64,000 nucleotides of DNA from Magnetococcales bacterium WMHbinv6 (lineage in GTDB: Bacteria; Pseudomonadota; Magnetococcia; Magnetococcales; Magnetaquicoccaceae), in the NCBI GenBank assembly GCA_002753135.1, contig PDZV01000021.1, positions 1-64,000 on the forward strand. Reading direction: 5' to 3'. A program made the position numbers and the translations under genes. Numbering within the stretch: position 1 is the first letter of the stretch; each line of letters opens with the position of its first letter. Below, in pieces: positions 1 through 9,643 of the stretch. The notes beneath the pieces were generated by a model, which was not told where the DNA came from, searched no databases, and was given only the letters and a program-made list of their open reading frames with translations.

Positions 1-1
1 G

Positions 2-178
2 GACGTTACCGGTGTGTTGAGCCTGCCGGAAGGAACGGAGATGGTCATGCCCGGCGACAATGTGTCGATGAGCGTGGAACTGATTGCGCCGATTGCCATG
101 GAAAAAGGGTTGCGGTTTGCCATTCGAGAAGGTGGCCGCACCGTCGGGGCAGGTGTTGTTTCGGAAATTATTGCGTAA
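2..178 (+). CDS. tuf: Elongation factor Tu, C-terminal end (partial)
   Basis: The first 58 codons in the window are the end of EF-Tu domain 3: the stretch [20 protein letters not shown] followed by [17 protein letters not shown] is diagnostic of the family. EF-Tu carries aminoacyl-tRNA to the ribosome. The 5' part lies outside the window. It directly precedes rpsJ (75 bp gap), so the str operon runs into the S10 operon, a common bacterial arrangement. Confidence 0.97.
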   Translation, partial: DVTGVLSLPEGTEMVMPGDNVSMSVELIAPIAMEKGLRFAIREGGRTVGAGVVSEIIA

Positions 179-252
179 CCTGGGTTACGCGTTTGATGTT
201 GAATACTCGGTCTGACGGTAGCAAGATCGGTAGAACGCTGGGGCGAATCTGA

Positions 253-561
253 ATGGAAAACCAGAAAATACGTATTCGGTTAAGGGCCTTTGATCACCGG
301 ATTTTGGATCAATCGACGGGAGAGATTGTCCAAACGGCCCGTCGGACAGGAGCCGAGATTCGAGGTCCAATACCCTTGCCGACCAAAATCAGTCGGTGGA
401 CCGTTCTTAAATCTCCTCACGTGGATAAAAAATCCCGTGAGCAATTTGAGATTCGGACCCATAAGCGGGTGATTGATATTATCAACCCCACGCCGCAGAC
501 GGTCGATGCGCTGATGAAGCTGGACTTGGCCGCTGGGGTTAATGTTGAGATTAAGCTGTAG
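253..561 (+). CDS. rpsJ: 30S ribosomal protein S10
   Basis: 102 residues, the normal S10 length. S10 sits in the head of the 30S subunit and, as NusE, also takes part in transcription antitermination. The sequence shows the typical core ([15 protein letters not shown] near the N-terminus and [16 protein letters not shown] in the middle). First gene of the S10 operon proper; the next gene is rplC after 87 bp. Confidence 0.97.
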   Translation: MENQKIRIRLRAFDHRILDQSTGEIVQTARRTGAEIRGPIPLPTKISRWTVLKSPHVDKKSREQFEIRTHKRVIDIINPTPQTVDALMKLDLAAGVNVEIKL

Positions 562-648
562 CGGATACCGGTTACGTGGCGACGGAAAGCTTGTAACAGA
601 AGCTGACGACGAAAACGGACAGGAAATTGCGAAAAGAGAGGATCTGGA

Positions 649-1293
649 ATGGGTGCGGGATTGATAGGCCGGAAGCTGGGGATGACCCGTATATTTAGCG
701 ACGAAGGCAAAAGCTGGCCGGTAACGGTATTGCAAGCTGGCCCGTGTCACGTTGTGGGGATCAAGAGTGCAGAAACCCACGGCTACAATGCGATTCAATT
801 GGGTTTTGAAGAGATGAAACCTTCACGCGGCAAAAAGCCGGTGAAGGGAGTCTATGCGAAAGCCAATGTGACTCCGAAGAGGGTCATGCGTGAATTCCGG
901 GTGGAAGACAGTTCGCAATATGAGATCGGACAGGCGTTGACGGTTGATTTGTTTCCGGTCAATAAGCAGGTAGATGTGACAGGGCAGAGTGTCGGTAAGG
1001 GGTTTGCCGGGGTGATGAAACGGTGGGGTTTTCATGGTGGACGTGCAACACATGGTACCCATTTGACCCATCGTTCACCGGGCTCTATCGGCCAATGTCA
1101 AACGCCTGGTCGGGTTTTCAAAAACAAAAAAATGGCCGGACATATGGGGGATGCCCGGATTACCGTGCAGAACCTGGTGGTGACGGTTGCCGATCCAGAG
1201 CGGAATTTATTGGTTGTCAAGGGCAGTGTTCCCGGTGCTAAGGGGTCAGTGGTATTGATCCGGGATGCCGTCAAAGGTGCAGTTAAATCCTGA
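649..1293 (+). CDS. rplC: 50S ribosomal protein L3
   Basis: 214 residues. L3 binds 23S rRNA near the peptidyl-transferase centre and is an early assembly protein. The N-terminal LIGRKLGMTRIF and the central loop around KRWGFHGGRATHGTHLTHRS with GSIGQCQTPGRVFK are the family hallmarks. An AGAGAGG Shine-Dalgarno lies just upstream of the ATG. Part of the S10 operon. Confidence 0.97.
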   Translation: MGAGLIGRKLGMTRIFSDEGKSWPVTVLQAGPCHVVGIKSAETHGYNAIQLGFEEMKPSRGKKPVKGVYAKANVTPKRVMREFRVEDSSQYEIGQALTVDLFPVNKQVDVTGQSVGKGFAGVMKRWGFHGGRATHGTHLTHRSPGSIGQCQTPGRVFKNKKMAGHMGDARITVQNLVVTVADPERNLLVVKGSVPGAKGSVVLIRDAVKGAVKS

Positions 1294-1308
1294 TAGGGTT
1301 CTGGGAAC

Positions 1309-1932
1309 ATGATTGAGATACCTGTAGTAGATGCAAGCAACCAGGAGTTGCGCCGGGTAGAGGTGCAGGAGACGATTTTCGGACAAGAGATCCGCAAGGA
1401 TATCGTGGCACGCATGGTCAATTATCAATTGGCCGCTCGTCGAGGTGGCAATGCTTCGACCAAGCGTCGTTCGGAAGTTTCTGGTGGTGGCAAAAAACCG
1501 TATCGGCAAAAGGGTACGGGTAATGCACGTCAGGGAACAGCGCGTGCGCCGCAGTTTCGCACCGGTGGTATTGTCTTTGGTCCGTTGCCGCACAGTTATG
1601 AGCAGAAATTGCCAAAAAAGGTGCGCCGCATGGCGTTGCAAGTGGCATTGACGGCAAAATTGCAGGCCGGTGAGTTGATTATCGTAGAGAGCTTTGGTTT
1701 GACAGAGATCAAGACCAAAGCGGCCAAGATGATCATTGAGGCGTTGGGTGTAGAACGCTCTGGACTGATTGTTCTGCCCGAGTCGGATCAAGTGTTGGAA
1801 TTGTCGATCCGCAATTTGCCTGGCATTGATGTGATGCGCGTGGAAGGTGTCAACGTCTATGATTTGCTGGCACATGAAAAAGTGGTAATGACGGCGGAGG
1901 CCCTGAACCGGCTTCAGGAGAGATTGGCATGA
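1309..1932 (+). CDS. rplD: 50S ribosomal protein L4
   Basis: 207 residues, typical for bacterial L4, which lines the peptide exit tunnel and in some bacteria autoregulates the S10 operon. The glycine-rich extended loop (KKPYRQKGTGNARQG, then RAPQFRTGGIVFGP) is clearly visible. Its stop overlaps the start of rplW (ATGA), so the two are translationally coupled. I did not see a recognisable L4-binding leader upstream of rpsJ. Confidence 0.97.
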   Translation: MIEIPVVDASNQELRRVEVQETIFGQEIRKDIVARMVNYQLAARRGGNASTKRRSEVSGGGKKPYRQKGTGNARQGTARAPQFRTGGIVFGPLPHSYEQKLPKKVRRMALQVALTAKLQAGELIIVESFGLTEIKTKAAKMIIEALGVERSGLIVLPESDQVLELSIRNLPGIDVMRVEGVNVYDLLAHEKVVMTAEALNRLQERLA

Positions 1933-2228
1933 GCGATCTGGGTGGGCTGTTTCAGGTGTTGCAATCGCCCTGGGTGACAGAAAAAGCAACCTTCTGTCAG
2001 GGTCAGGGCAATCAGGTGACCTTCAAGGTTGCTACGTCAGCCAATAAATGGCAGATCAAGGCAGCGGTAGAAAAAATGTTCAACGTGGATGTACTCGAAG
2101 TACAGACCATGAACAGACAAGGCAAGCAAAAGCGTTTGGGTCGGACAATCGGTCAACGGAAAGATTGGAAGAAGGCGATTGTACGTCTGAAGGCAGGACA
2201 GACCATTGACTTTTTTGAGAAGTCTTAA
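1929..2228 (+). CDS. rplW: 50S ribosomal protein L23
   Basis: 99 residues. L23 lies at the tunnel exit, where trigger factor and SRP dock. The VTEKAT motif near the N-terminus and the region TFKVATSANKWQIKAAVEKM are family-typical. It starts inside the rplD stop codon. The N-terminus is a few residues longer than in many bacteria (MSDLGGLFQVLQSPWVTEKA). Confidence 0.96.
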   Translation: MSDLGGLFQVLQSPWVTEKATFCQGQGNQVTFKVATSANKWQIKAAVEKMFNVDVLEVQTMNRQGKQKRLGRTIGQRKDWKKAIVRLKAGQTIDFFEKS

Positions 2229-2298
2229 TCGCAGATCGCAATAAAAACTGCTGAGAAGCAGAGTCAGCGAAGCAGCGAATAGGGCCGGAGTGGTATCC

Positions 2299-3123
2299 AT
2301 GGCATTGAAAAAATATCAGCCCACGTCAAATGGCAAGAGGGCACAAGTATCCGTCGATTACCGGGGGCTCTCCAAAGAGGGTCCGGAAGGGTCGCTGGTC
2401 GTTGGTACCGATAAAAGTGGTGGACGGAACAGCTATGGCCGGATGACCGTGCGTCATCGTGGTGGAGGTCATAAGCGACGCTATCGTTTGATCGATTTTC
2501 GCCGCAACAAAATCGACATACCGGCAAAAGTAGCCAGCCTGGAATATGATCCCAACCGGACGGCTTTTATCGCGCTGTTGAATTATGCCGATGGGGAAAA
2601 ACGCTACATTCTGGCTCCACAACGTGTGCAAGTTGGCGATGAATTGGTGGCCGGAAAAAATGTGGAAATCAAGCCGGGAAATGCTTTGCCTTTGCGCAAT
2701 ATTCCGGTAGGTACGATTGTCCACAACGTGGAAATGAAGCCGGAGAAGGGTGGGCAAATGGCCCGTTCTGCTGGCAGTCAGGCGCAGTTGATGGGCAAAG
2801 AGGGCAAATATGCGCAGTTGAAGCTCCCTTCGGGTGAAATGCGTTTGGTGCTGTTGGATTGCATGGCAACGATCGGTTTGGTTTCAAACCCTGATCATGG
2901 CAATGTGAAGATCGGTAAAGCGGGACGCAAGCGTTGGATGGGTTGGCGTCCAAGTGTTCGTGGTGTGGCGATGAACCCGGTTGATCATCCGCACGGTGGT
3001 GGTGAAGGTCGTACTTCGGGTGGTCGTCATCCGGTAACACCATGGGGCGTACCGACCAAGGGTAAGAAGACTCGTGATGCGGATAAACCGTCATCGCGGT
3101 TGATTATGCGTCGTCGTGGATAA
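2299..3123 (+). CDS. rplB: 50S ribosomal protein L2
   Basis: 274 residues from the ATG at 2299 ([14 protein letters not shown]); an in-frame GTG at 2290 would add three residues and is less likely. L2 is required for subunit association and peptidyl-transferase activity. The C-terminal [19 protein letters not shown] contains the universally conserved histidine region. Followed closely by rpsS. Confidence 0.97.
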   Translation: MALKKYQPTSNGKRAQVSVDYRGLSKEGPEGSLVVGTDKSGGRNSYGRMTVRHRGGGHKRRYRLIDFRRNKIDIPAKVASLEYDPNRTAFIALLNYADGEKRYILAPQRVQVGDELVAGKNVEIKPGNALPLRNIPVGTIVHNVEMKPEKGGQMARSAGSQAQLMGKEGKYAQLKLPSGEMRLVLLDCMATIGLVSNPDHGNVKIGKAGRKRWMGWRPSVRGVAMNPVDHPHGGGEGRTSGGRHPVTPWGVPTKGKKTRDADKPSSRLIMRRRG

Positions 3124-3144
3124 TTAAGAGGCAAGAGGTGAAGC

Positions 3145-3420
3145 GTGGCGAGATCCATTAAGAAAGGCCCGTTTTTTGATGATTTTCTGTTAAAGCGGGT
3201 CGAGAAGTTGCGGACGGCGGGACGGAAGGAATTGGTCAAAACGTGGTCACGCCGTTCAACCATCATTCCGGATTTTGTTGGGTTCACCTTTGGTGTTCAT
3301 AACGGCAAAAAGTTTATTCCGGTCTTGGTGACGGAGAATATGGTCGGGCATAAATTTGGCGAATTTTCGCCAACCCGAACATTCCATGGTCATGGTGGCG
3401 ACAAGAAGTCGCACCGGTAG
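3145..3420 (+). CDS. rpsS: 30S ribosomal protein S19
   Basis: 91 residues, GTG start preceded by an AAGAGGTGA ribosome-binding site. S19 forms a complex with S13 in the 30S head. The N-terminal ARSIKKGPF and C-terminal [10 protein letters not shown]-like segment (here [18 protein letters not shown]) are conserved. Part of the S10 operon. Confidence 0.97.
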   Translation: MARSIKKGPFFDDFLLKRVEKLRTAGRKELVKTWSRRSTIIPDFVGFTFGVHNGKKFIPVLVTENMVGHKFGEFSPTRTFHGHGGDKKSHR

Positions 3421-3435
3421 CTGAGGTGATTTAAA

Positions 3436-3774
3436 ATGGAAGAAGCGGTAGCCAGACTGCAGAACATGCGGGGCTCTCCCGATAAGGTTCGTTTATTATT
3501 GGACCAGATTCGCGGGCAGAATGTTGATGCTGCGTTAGGCATCCTATTGTATTCAAAAAAGCGGATGGCCCATGCAGTACGGGAGACGCTGAAATCGGCG
3601 ATTGCAAATGCTGAGAATAATTTGAGTCTGGATGTCGATACGTTGTACGTATCAAAGGCGTATGCGGATAAAGGAACTGTCTTTAAGCGGTTTCGTCCAC
3701 GTGCGCGGGGTCGGGCGAATCGGATCGTGAAGTGGGGTTCCCACGTCACGGTTGCGGTGCGGTCCAAGGATTAG
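3436..3774 (+). CDS. rplV: 50S ribosomal protein L22
   Basis: 112 residues. L22 extends a beta hairpin into the exit tunnel and is a known macrolide-resistance site. Conserved parts are SPDKVRLLLDQIRG near the N-terminus and the C-terminal hairpin FRPRARGRANRIVKW. Start at ATG 3436 is supported by GAGGTGA upstream. Confidence 0.97.
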   Translation: MEEAVARLQNMRGSPDKVRLLLDQIRGQNVDAALGILLYSKKRMAHAVRETLKSAIANAENNLSLDVDTLYVSKAYADKGTVFKRFRPRARGRANRIVKWGSHVTVAVRSKD

Positions 3775-3831
3775 CCCAGCCGCGGTGGCTTGGCCAAGGT
3801 TCGGTGAGCATAAAGGGTGGAGTTGTAGCCA

Positions 3832-4479
3832 ATGGGGCATAAGGTACATCCGGCTGGATTTCGTTTAGGGATTTCCAGGACGTGGGATACACGGTGGTAT
3901 GCGGACAAAGCATTTGCATCCTTGTTGTTGGAGGATGTCAAGCTACGCGAGTGGATCAAAAAGCGTTTGGAGCATGCGAGTGTATCGAAGGTAGTGATTG
4001 AGCGGCCTGCCAAGAAAGCTCGGATCAATATCCACTCAGCAAGACCCGGTATTATCATTGGTAAGAAGGGTGCTGATATTGAAAAGTTGAAGCAGGACTT
4101 GGCAAAGGTTGCCAGTACTGAGGTGCAGATCAATATCATTGAGGTACGCAAGCCGGAAGCAGAAGCGCAGTTGATTGCGGAGAATGTGGCGCAGCAGTTG
4201 GTACGCCGTGTGGCGTTTCGTCGTGCCATGAAACGCGCCGTGACTTCGGCCATGCGACTGGGAGTACAAGGTATTCGGATCAACTGTGCAGGACGTTTGG
4301 GCGGTGGTGAAATTGCCCGGACCGAGTGGTATCGTGAAGGACGGGTACCGTTGCACACGTTGCGTGCGGATATTGAATATGGGTTTGCCGATGCGCTGAC
4401 CACCTATGGCATTATTGGTGTCAAGGTCTGGGTGTTCAAGGGTGAGGTGAATGAGCGGGAAGAGAAGCGGGCCGGATAA
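3832..4479 (+). CDS. rpsC: 30S ribosomal protein S3
   Basis: 215 residues. S3 forms part of the mRNA entry pore. [14 protein letters not shown] at the N-terminus, the KH-domain motif [12 protein letters not shown] and the C-terminal [17 protein letters not shown] are unmistakable. Length is at the short end for the family, lacking a long basic tail. Confidence 0.97.
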   Translation: MGHKVHPAGFRLGISRTWDTRWYADKAFASLLLEDVKLREWIKKRLEHASVSKVVIERPAKKARINIHSARPGIIIGKKGADIEKLKQDLAKVASTEVQINIIEVRKPEAEAQLIAENVAQQLVRRVAFRRAMKRAVTSAMRLGVQGIRINCAGRLGGGEIARTEWYREGRVPLHTLRADIEYGFADALTTYGIIGVKVWVFKGEVNEREEKRAG

Positions 4480-4519
4480 TAACCCGTCGTGCCATTGAAA
4501 GAGATAAGGTTGATTTGAT

Positions 4520-4939
4520 ATGTTGCTGCAACCCAAGAAGACCAAGTTTCGCAAGGCCCATAAGGGTCGGATCCATGGATTGGCCACCAGCGGTGCCGAA
4601 TTAAGTTTCGGGCACTTTGGTTTGAAGGCCATGCGTGCTGGTCGCATCACCGCACGTCAAATTGAAGCGGCACGTCGTGCGATGACGCGGCATATCAAGC
4701 GTGGTGGACGGATTTGGATACGGATGTTTCCCAACGTGCCGGTATCGTCCAAGCCAGCGGAAGTCCGTCAGGGCAAGGGTAAAGGTAACCCTGAGTTCTG
4801 GATTGCCCGCGTCAAAGCTGGACGGATTCTCTATGAGATGGAAGGTGTCTCGGAAGCGTTGGCCAGAGAAGCGATGCAATTAGCCAGTGCCAAGTTGCCG
4901 ATTCCGACCAAGTTTGTAGAGCAGGTCCGTGAGGCGTGA
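4520..4939 (+). CDS. rplP: 50S ribosomal protein L16
   Basis: 139 residues. L16 organises the A-site region of the 50S subunit. [17 protein letters not shown] at the start and the central segment [20 protein letters not shown] with [17 protein letters not shown] are conserved. Followed after 10 bp by rpmC. Confidence 0.97.
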   Translation: MLLQPKKTKFRKAHKGRIHGLATSGAELSFGHFGLKAMRAGRITARQIEAARRAMTRHIKRGGRIWIRMFPNVPVSSKPAEVRQGKGKGNPEFWIARVKAGRILYEMEGVSEALAREAMQLASAKLPIPTKFVEQVREA

Positions 4940-4949
4940 GGATTGAACC

Positions 4950-5153
4950 ATGAAAAATGCTGAGATCAGGGAAATGACCGAAGAAGCCGCCGGTGAGCGG
5001 TTGAAGGAACTGTACCAGGAGTCGTTCAATTTGCGGTTTCGCAATGCGACTTCACAATTGGAGAACACAGCGCGCATTCGTCAGGTGCGTCGCGAGATTG
5101 CTCGCATCAAGACGATTATTGGGTCGCGTTCGCAACAGCAGGTGGGAGCGTAG
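4950..5153 (+). CDS. rpmC: 50S ribosomal protein L29
   Basis: 67 residues forming a two-helix hairpin protein beside L23 at the tunnel exit. Family signature: [20 protein letters not shown] and the C-terminal [11 protein letters not shown]. It sits in the normal slot between rplP and rpsQ. Confidence 0.95.
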   Translation: MKNAEIREMTEEAAGERLKELYQESFNLRFRNATSQLENTARIRQVRREIARIKTIIGSRSQQQVGA

Positions 5154-5155
5154 CC

Positions 5156-5395
5156 ATGCCACAACGTGTTTTGCAGGGTATCGTTGTCAGTGACAAGATG
5201 GATAAGACCATTGTAGTAAAGGTGGAGCGCAAGGTGCAGCACCCACTCTATGGCAAGATTCTGACACGGTCAAAAAAATACAAGGCGCATGATGAGGAAA
5301 ATCGGCACCGTATAGGTGACGAGGTCCGGATTCGTGAATGTCCGCCGATCAGTAAAGATAAGCATTGGATGGTGGTCGGGGAGGATGTGGCATGA
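5156..5395 (+). CDS. rpsQ: 30S ribosomal protein S17
   Basis: 79 residues. S17 is a primary 16S rRNA-binding OB-fold protein. The core [19 protein letters not shown] and the C-terminal [13 protein letters not shown] are typical. The stop overlaps the rplN start (ATGA at 5392-5395). Confidence 0.96.
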   Translation: MPQRVLQGIVVSDKMDKTIVVKVERKVQHPLYGKILTRSKKYKAHDEENRHRIGDEVRIRECPPISKDKHWMVVGEDVA

Positions 5396-5760
5396 TTCAG
5401 GTCGAAACTACGCTGGAAGTTGCAGACAACTCCGGGGCCAAAAAAGTCGAATGCATCAAGGTCTTGGGCGGTTCGAAGCGGCGCTATGCGCGTGTCGGAG
5501 ATGTGATCGCAGTATCTGTCAAAGTGGCGATACCGCGTGGTAAAGTGAAAAAGGGTGAGGTTGCACGGGCAGTCGTGGTCCGCACACGGAAGGAGACCAT
5601 CCGTGATGATGGGAGTTACATTCGTTTTGATACGAATGCTGCGGTTTTGATCAACAAAGCTGGAGAGCCGATTGGCACTCGCATCTTTGGACCGGTGACA
5701 CGTGAATTGCGTGCCCGGAACTATATGAAGATTATTTCCCTGGCTCCGGAAGTGCTGTAG
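5392..5760 (+). CDS. rplN: 50S ribosomal protein L14
   Basis: 122 residues from the ATG at 5392, the standard L14 length; an upstream in-frame start at 5365 would only add rpsQ-overlapping residues. L14 forms an intersubunit bridge with 16S r[22 protein letters not shown] and the C-terminal [20 protein letters not shown] are diagnostic. Confidence 0.97.
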   Translation: MIQVETTLEVADNSGAKKVECIKVLGGSKRRYARVGDVIAVSVKVAIPRGKVKKGEVARAVVVRTRKETIRDDGSYIRFDTNAAVLINKAGEPIGTRIFGPVTRELRARNYMKIISLAPEVL

Positions 5761-5763
5761 GTG

Positions 5764-6099
5764 ATGATGATGAAGGATCTGATCAATACCAACCTGAAAA
5801 AGGGTGACCAAGTCGTTGTCATTACCGGCAAGGATAAAGGCAAACGCGGACGTATTTTGCAGGTATCTCTCAAAGAGGGTACCGTTTTGGTCGAGCGGGT
5901 CAACATGGTCAAGCGGCATACCAAACCGCAGCGTGGACAGCAAGGCGGCATAGTCGAGAAGGAAGCCCCGGTTCATATTTCCAATGTCATGTATTTTGAT
6001 ATGGCGTCTGGCAAGGGTGTGCGTCTTGGCAAAAAGCTGTTGGAAGATGGACGCAAAGTTCGGATCATGAGTGGCTCAGGGGAAGTCATTGATCGTTAA
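5764..6099 (+). CDS. rplX: 50S ribosomal protein L24
   Basis: About 111 residues. L24 starts 50S assembly. A KOW motif is visible at [21 protein letters not shown]. The start is ambiguous: GTG 5761 and ATG 5764, 5767 and 5770 are all in frame; a GGAAG box at 5747-5751 favours the upstream ones. It follows rplN directly. Confidence 0.95.
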   Translation: MMMKDLINTNLKKGDQVVVITGKDKGKRGRILQVSLKEGTVLVERVNMVKRHTKPQRGQQGGIVEKEAPVHISNVMYFDMASGKGVRLGKKLLEDGRKVRIMSGSGEVIDR

Positions 6100-6145
6100 G
6101 TCCGACGACGGACAATACATGATAGATAGCACCAAGGATTGAGAG

Positions 6146-6685
6146 ATGCCCAGGCTGAAACAGATATATGATCAGGAAATTGTAGCGAAGCTCAAGGAGG
6201 AGTTTGGCTATGAGAACTGCATGCAGGTGCCGAAGATTGTTAAGGTTGTGGTGAACATGGGTGTTGGTGAAGCTGTTGCCGACAAGAATGTTATGAACGG
6301 TGCGGTACATGATATGACCGCTATAGCCGGACAAAAACCGGTTGTCACCCGTGCCCGCCGATCAATCGCCAGCTTTAAGCTGCGTCAAGGTATGCAGATC
6401 GGTTGCCGTGTCACCCTGCGGCGTGAACGGATGTACGAATTTTTGGATCGTCTGATCAATATTGCCCTGCCGCGTGTGCGCGACTTTCGCGGCGTGTCTG
6501 GAAAGGCGTTTGATGGGCGTGGGAATTATTCGCTTGGTTTGAAAGAGCAGATTATTTTCCCCGAGATTGATTATGATAAAGTTGATGCCGTGCGTGGTAT
6601 GGATATTGTGATTGTTACCACGGCCAAGACCGATAAAGAGGCGAAGGCGTTGTTGCGGGGTTTCCGCATGCCGTTTATGAACTGA
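6146..6685 (+). CDS. rplE: 50S ribosomal protein L5
   Basis: 179 residues, the normal length. L5 binds 5S rRNA and contacts P-site t[19 protein letters not shown] near the N-terminus and the central [20 protein letters not shown] are family hallmarks. In the spc part of the super-operon, between rplX and rpsN. Confidence 0.97.
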   Translation: MPRLKQIYDQEIVAKLKEEFGYENCMQVPKIVKVVVNMGVGEAVADKNVMNGAVHDMTAIAGQKPVVTRARRSIASFKLRQGMQIGCRVTLRRERMYEFLDRLINIALPRVRDFRGVSGKAFDGRGNYSLGLKEQIIFPEIDYDKVDAVRGMDIVIVTTAKTDKEAKALLRGFRMPFMN

Positions 6686-6711
6686 GTGGAAGATAGGGGA
6701 CATTCTCCGAC

Positions 6712-6897
6712 ATGGCCAAAAAATCGTTGATTGCCAAGTGCAATCGTAAAGCAAAATTTTCCACCCGGGCTTATCATCGCTGTGAAAGATGTGCGAGACC
6801 AAGGGGGTATTTGCGAGACTTTCACCTGTGCCGCATTTGTGTGAGAACCTTGGCGTTGCGCGGTGAGATTCCGGGAATTGTCAAAGCATCCTGGTAA
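6712..6897 (+). CDS. rpsN: 30S ribosomal protein S14, zinc-binding short type
   Basis: 61 residues with two CXXC pairs (CERC at 23-26 and CRIC at 39-42), so this is the short zinc-binding form rather than the ~100-residue zinc-free form found in many Proteobacteria such as E. coli. S14 helps assemble the 30S head. Position between rplE and rpsH is the usual one. Confidence 0.96.
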   Translation: MAKKSLIAKCNRKAKFSTRAYHRCERCARPRGYLRDFHLCRICVRTLALRGEIPGIVKASW

Positions 6898-6996
6898 TGA
6901 AGCCGGAGTGTGCGGCAGACAAGAGATTATCGAAAGAGTCTGCAGTTAGACTGCATGGTGCAGTCAAGAAATAAGATATTTGGGAGTCAAGTTGAA

Positions 6997-7395
6997 ATGG
7001 GAATGACGGACCCGATCAGTGATATGTTGACACGCATTCGTAATGCGCAGGCGGTGCGGAAAGATTATGTGGATATACCGGCCTCTAAAATCAAAATGCG
7101 CATTGCCGAGATCCTGATGGAAGAGGGATATGTATCCGGGGTCGAAGAGTTGCCCAGTGAGACTGCTCAGCACTATTTTCGTGTGACACTGAAATATCAT
7201 GCGGGACGCGCCGTTATTGAGGAAATCAAGCGCAGTTCCAAACCCGGACGCCGGGTTTATGTGGGTTGGGATGAGATTCCACGGGTCTATCAAGGGCTGG
7301 GAATCTGCATTCTGTCTACCAACAAAGGGTTGCTGTCTAACCGCCATGCCCGCAAAATGGGTGTTGGTGGTGAATTGATCTGCACCGTATTCTGA
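6997..7395 (+). CDS. rpsH: 30S ribosomal protein S8
   Basis: 132 residues from ATG 6997 ([18 protein letters not shown]), supported by GGAG at 6982-6985; a longer in-frame start at 6910 lacks homology. S8 is a primary binder of 16S rRNA and in E. coli represses the spc operon. The C-terminal [20 protein letters not shown] is highly conserved. Confidence 0.97.
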   Translation: MGMTDPISDMLTRIRNAQAVRKDYVDIPASKIKMRIAEILMEEGYVSGVEELPSETAQHYFRVTLKYHAGRAVIEEIKRSSKPGRRVYVGWDEIPRVYQGLGICILSTNKGLLSNRHARKMGVGGELICTVF

Positions 7396-7415
7396 TTCTT
7401 AGGGATTGGTAGAAA

Positions 7416-7946
7416 ATGTCCAGGATAGGAAAAAAGGTCGTTGCCGTTCCGGAAGGAGTGCAAGTGACCATAGAAGATCAGACAGTGACGGTTAAGGGTA
7501 AGTTGGGTAGCTTGACCCGTGAATTTCACCCCGGCATCAAGATTGATCGTGAAGAGAATAACTTGGTCGTTGCGATCAAGAACAGAGACGGTAATAATGC
7601 GTTGTGGGGATTGACTCGCTCCTTACTGAACAACATGGTTGTCGGTGTTTCCAAGGGATTTTCAAGAGTGTTGGAAATTCAAGGGGTCGGTTATCGTGCT
7701 GCGGCGAATGATACCGTTTTGCAACTGAATTTGGGGTATTCGCACCCGATTGACTATGCTTTGCCTCCTGGGGTAGCAGCACAGGTGGAAAAGAATGTCG
7801 TGGTAACGCTGTCTGGAATGGATCCTGAGAGGATTGGGCAGGCGTGTGCGGATATTCGTCGTTTTCGTCCACCGGAGCCCTATAAGGGTAAGGGAATTCG
7901 TAATGCCGGAGAGACGATTTTGCGTAAAGTAGGCAAGAAGAAGTAA
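7416..7946 (+). CDS. rplF: 50S ribosomal protein L6
   Basis: 176 residues with the duplicated L6 fold. MSRIGKKVVAVPEGVQV at the start and the C-terminal RRFRPPEPYKGKGIRNAGE are signatures. L6 sits near the factor-binding site of the 50S subunit. Normal spc-operon position. Confidence 0.97.
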   Translation: MSRIGKKVVAVPEGVQVTIEDQTVTVKGKLGSLTREFHPGIKIDREENNLVVAIKNRDGNNALWGLTRSLLNNMVVGVSKGFSRVLEIQGVGYRAAANDTVLQLNLGYSHPIDYALPPGVAAQVEKNVVVTLSGMDPERIGQACADIRRFRPPEPYKGKGIRNAGETILRKVGKKK

Positions 7947-7968
7947 CTTGATCTAAGGGGAAATTTGG

Positions 7969-8334
7969 ATGGCAAAGAATCGGCACGCGGCCAGGCGTAT
8001 CCGGAGTGAGCGAGTCCGTTATCAGTTGTCGCGGACTTGTGGGGATCGTCTCAGATTGTCCGTATTTCGGAGTGTTAGTCATATCTATGCTCAGATAATA
8101 GATGACCGTCAGGGGCGTACAATAGTAGCCGCTTCCACCTTGGAAGAGAGCATTCGCACGCAGATCAAGAGTGGCGGAAACAAAGAGGCAGCCGTTGTTG
8201 TCGGTCGTTTTATAGCAGAACGAGCGCTCAAGGCAAACATCCGGCAGGTCGTGTTTGACCGGGGTGGTTGCATCTTTCATGGTCGAGTCAAGGCTTTAGC
8301 GGATTCAGCACGCGAAGGCGGGCTGGAGTTTTAG
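7969..8334 (+). CDS. rplR: 50S ribosomal protein L18
   Basis: 121 residues. L18 binds 5S rRNA with L5. Core features: [17 protein letters not shown] in the first half and [21 protein letters not shown] at the C-terminus. An AAGGGGA box precedes the ATG. Confidence 0.97.
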   Translation: MAKNRHAARRIRSERVRYQLSRTCGDRLRLSVFRSVSHIYAQIIDDRQGRTIVAASTLEESIRTQIKSGGNKEAAVVVGRFIAERALKANIRQVVFDRGGCIFHGRVKALADSAREGGLEF

Positions 8335-8386
8335 CGGGCAGGCTTGCAAAGAGAATTGACGTTAAGCAGGCGGACGGGGAGCAGGA

Positions 8387-8926
8387 ATGTCGAAATCACG
8401 TCGTGGTGTGCCCGAAGAGAGGGCCGAGACTTGGCAAAGCGATGATATGATCGAACGGCTGGTGACCATCAAACGGACTGCGAAAGTGGTCAAGGGTGGT
8501 AGCCGCTTCAGTTTTTCAGCGATTGTCGTGGTTGGCAACGGGCAGGGTGAAGTGGGATATGGCTTGGGTAAAGCCAAAGAGGTGCCGGAGAGCATTCGCA
8601 AGGCAACCGAAAAGGCACGCAAGAGCTTGGTTCCGGTGCCGATCCGTGATGGGCGGACCTTGTTCCATGAAATTGTCGGGCATTATGGTGCAGGCAGCGT
8701 GGTGATGCGTCCGGCAGCAGAGGGTACCGGCATTATTGCTGGCGGATCGATGCGACCCATTTTTGAGGCACTGGGTGTACGAGATGTGTTGGCCAAATCG
8801 ACAGGTACTTCCAATCCGCACAACCTGATCAAGGCAACTTTTTTGGCATTGCAATCCATTCGTTCGCCCAAGGATGTGGCTGAAAAACGTTCGTTGGCAC
8901 CGGATGCTTTGGGTGGAAAGGCGTAA
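8387..8926 (+). CDS. rpsE: 30S ribosomal protein S5
   Basis: 179 residues. S5 contributes to decoding accuracy and the mRNA entry helicase. The double-stranded-RNA-binding segment ([20 protein letters not shown], then [14 protein letters not shown]) and the C-terminal [16 protein letters not shown] are conserved. It carries about 20 extra N-terminal residues, common in the family. Confidence 0.97.
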   Translation: MSKSRRGVPEERAETWQSDDMIERLVTIKRTAKVVKGGSRFSFSAIVVVGNGQGEVGYGLGKAKEVPESIRKATEKARKSLVPVPIRDGRTLFHEIVGHYGAGSVVMRPAAEGTGIIAGGSMRPIFEALGVRDVLAKSTGTSNPHNLIKATFLALQSIRSPKDVAEKRSLAPDALGGKA

Positions 8927-8931
8927 AAAAG

Positions 8932-9111
8932 ATGGCAAACACCCTTAAAGTAAAACAGATTCGTTCAGTTGCCGGACGCCCCGAAAAGCACAAGGTAATT
9001 GTGCAGGGATTGGGGTTGCGTCGCATGCAACAGGTGCGAGAACTGCAGGATACGCCCAGTATTCGTGGCATGATCCGCAAAGTGCAGCATTTGGTACAGA
9101 TTGTCGAATAA
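8932..9111 (+). CDS. rpmD: 50S ribosomal protein L30
   Basis: 59 residues read directly from the sequence (ATG 8932, TAA 9109-9111). Translation begins MANTLKVKQIRSVAGRPEKH and contains the L30 motif GLGLRRMQQVRELQDTPSIR (family: TL..LGLR...HTV.R.DTP.IRGM). It fills the expected slot between rpsE and rplO. Confidence 0.95.
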   Translation: MANTLKVKQIRSVAGRPEKHKVIVQGLGLRRMQQVRELQDTPSIRGMIRKVQHLVQIVE

Positions 9112-9179
9112 TAGCACGGCATGCGTTGCAAACGCTGAATAACTTGCCGATTGAAAATGCCAGAGAGGTTTTGGAAGAG

Positions 9180-9632
9180 ATGAAACTGAATCAATTGCCT
9201 GAGTGCCCAGCTGGACGCATAGCAGCCAAAAGAAAAGGGCAGGGAATTGGAAGTGGCAATGGAAAAACTGCCGGTCGTGGAACAAAAGGTCAGACGGCAC
9301 GCTCAGGCGGATTTCATAAAGTCGGTTTTGAAGGCGGGCAGATGCCGTTGCAGCGCCGTTTGCCAAAACGCGGTTTCAGAAGCCCGTTCAAAGAGTATTA
9401 TGCGCTGATTCAGGTGGAAGATCTGGATATTTTTGAAACTGGCAGCGAAATCAATCTGCAGGGTCTGCGTGAGAAGGGGCTGATCGGCCGTCTGAAAGAT
9501 GGTGTCAAACTTCTGGGTAATGGTGAGATTACGAAGGCGCTCACGGTTCATGTCGACAAAGTCAGTCGTTCCGCGCAAGAAAAAATTGAAGCGGCTGGAG
9601 GTAAGGTTATCTTAAGCGGTGCTTCGGCTTAA
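9180..9632 (+). CDS. rplO: 50S ribosomal protein L15
   Basis: 150 residues from ATG 9180 ([18 protein letters not shown]); a longer in-frame start at 9126 exists but adds unconserved residues. L15 is a late 50S assembly protein. The glycine-rich N-terminal segment [19 protein letters not shown] and [18 protein letters not shown] are diagnostic. secY follows after 11 bp. Confidence 0.96.
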   Translation: MKLNQLPECPAGRIAAKRKGQGIGSGNGKTAGRGTKGQTARSGGFHKVGFEGGQMPLQRRLPKRGFRSPFKEYYALIQVEDLDIFETGSEINLQGLREKGLIGRLKDGVKLLGNGEITKALTVHVDKVSRSAQEKIEAAGGKVILSGASA

Positions 9633-9643
9633 GGAAGAGGTGC

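Noticed and set aside
1246-1989. Long minus-strand frames across rplD, infB-like lengths elsewhere in ribosomal genes
   Set aside because: Antisense shadows of highly conserved ribosomal protein genes.
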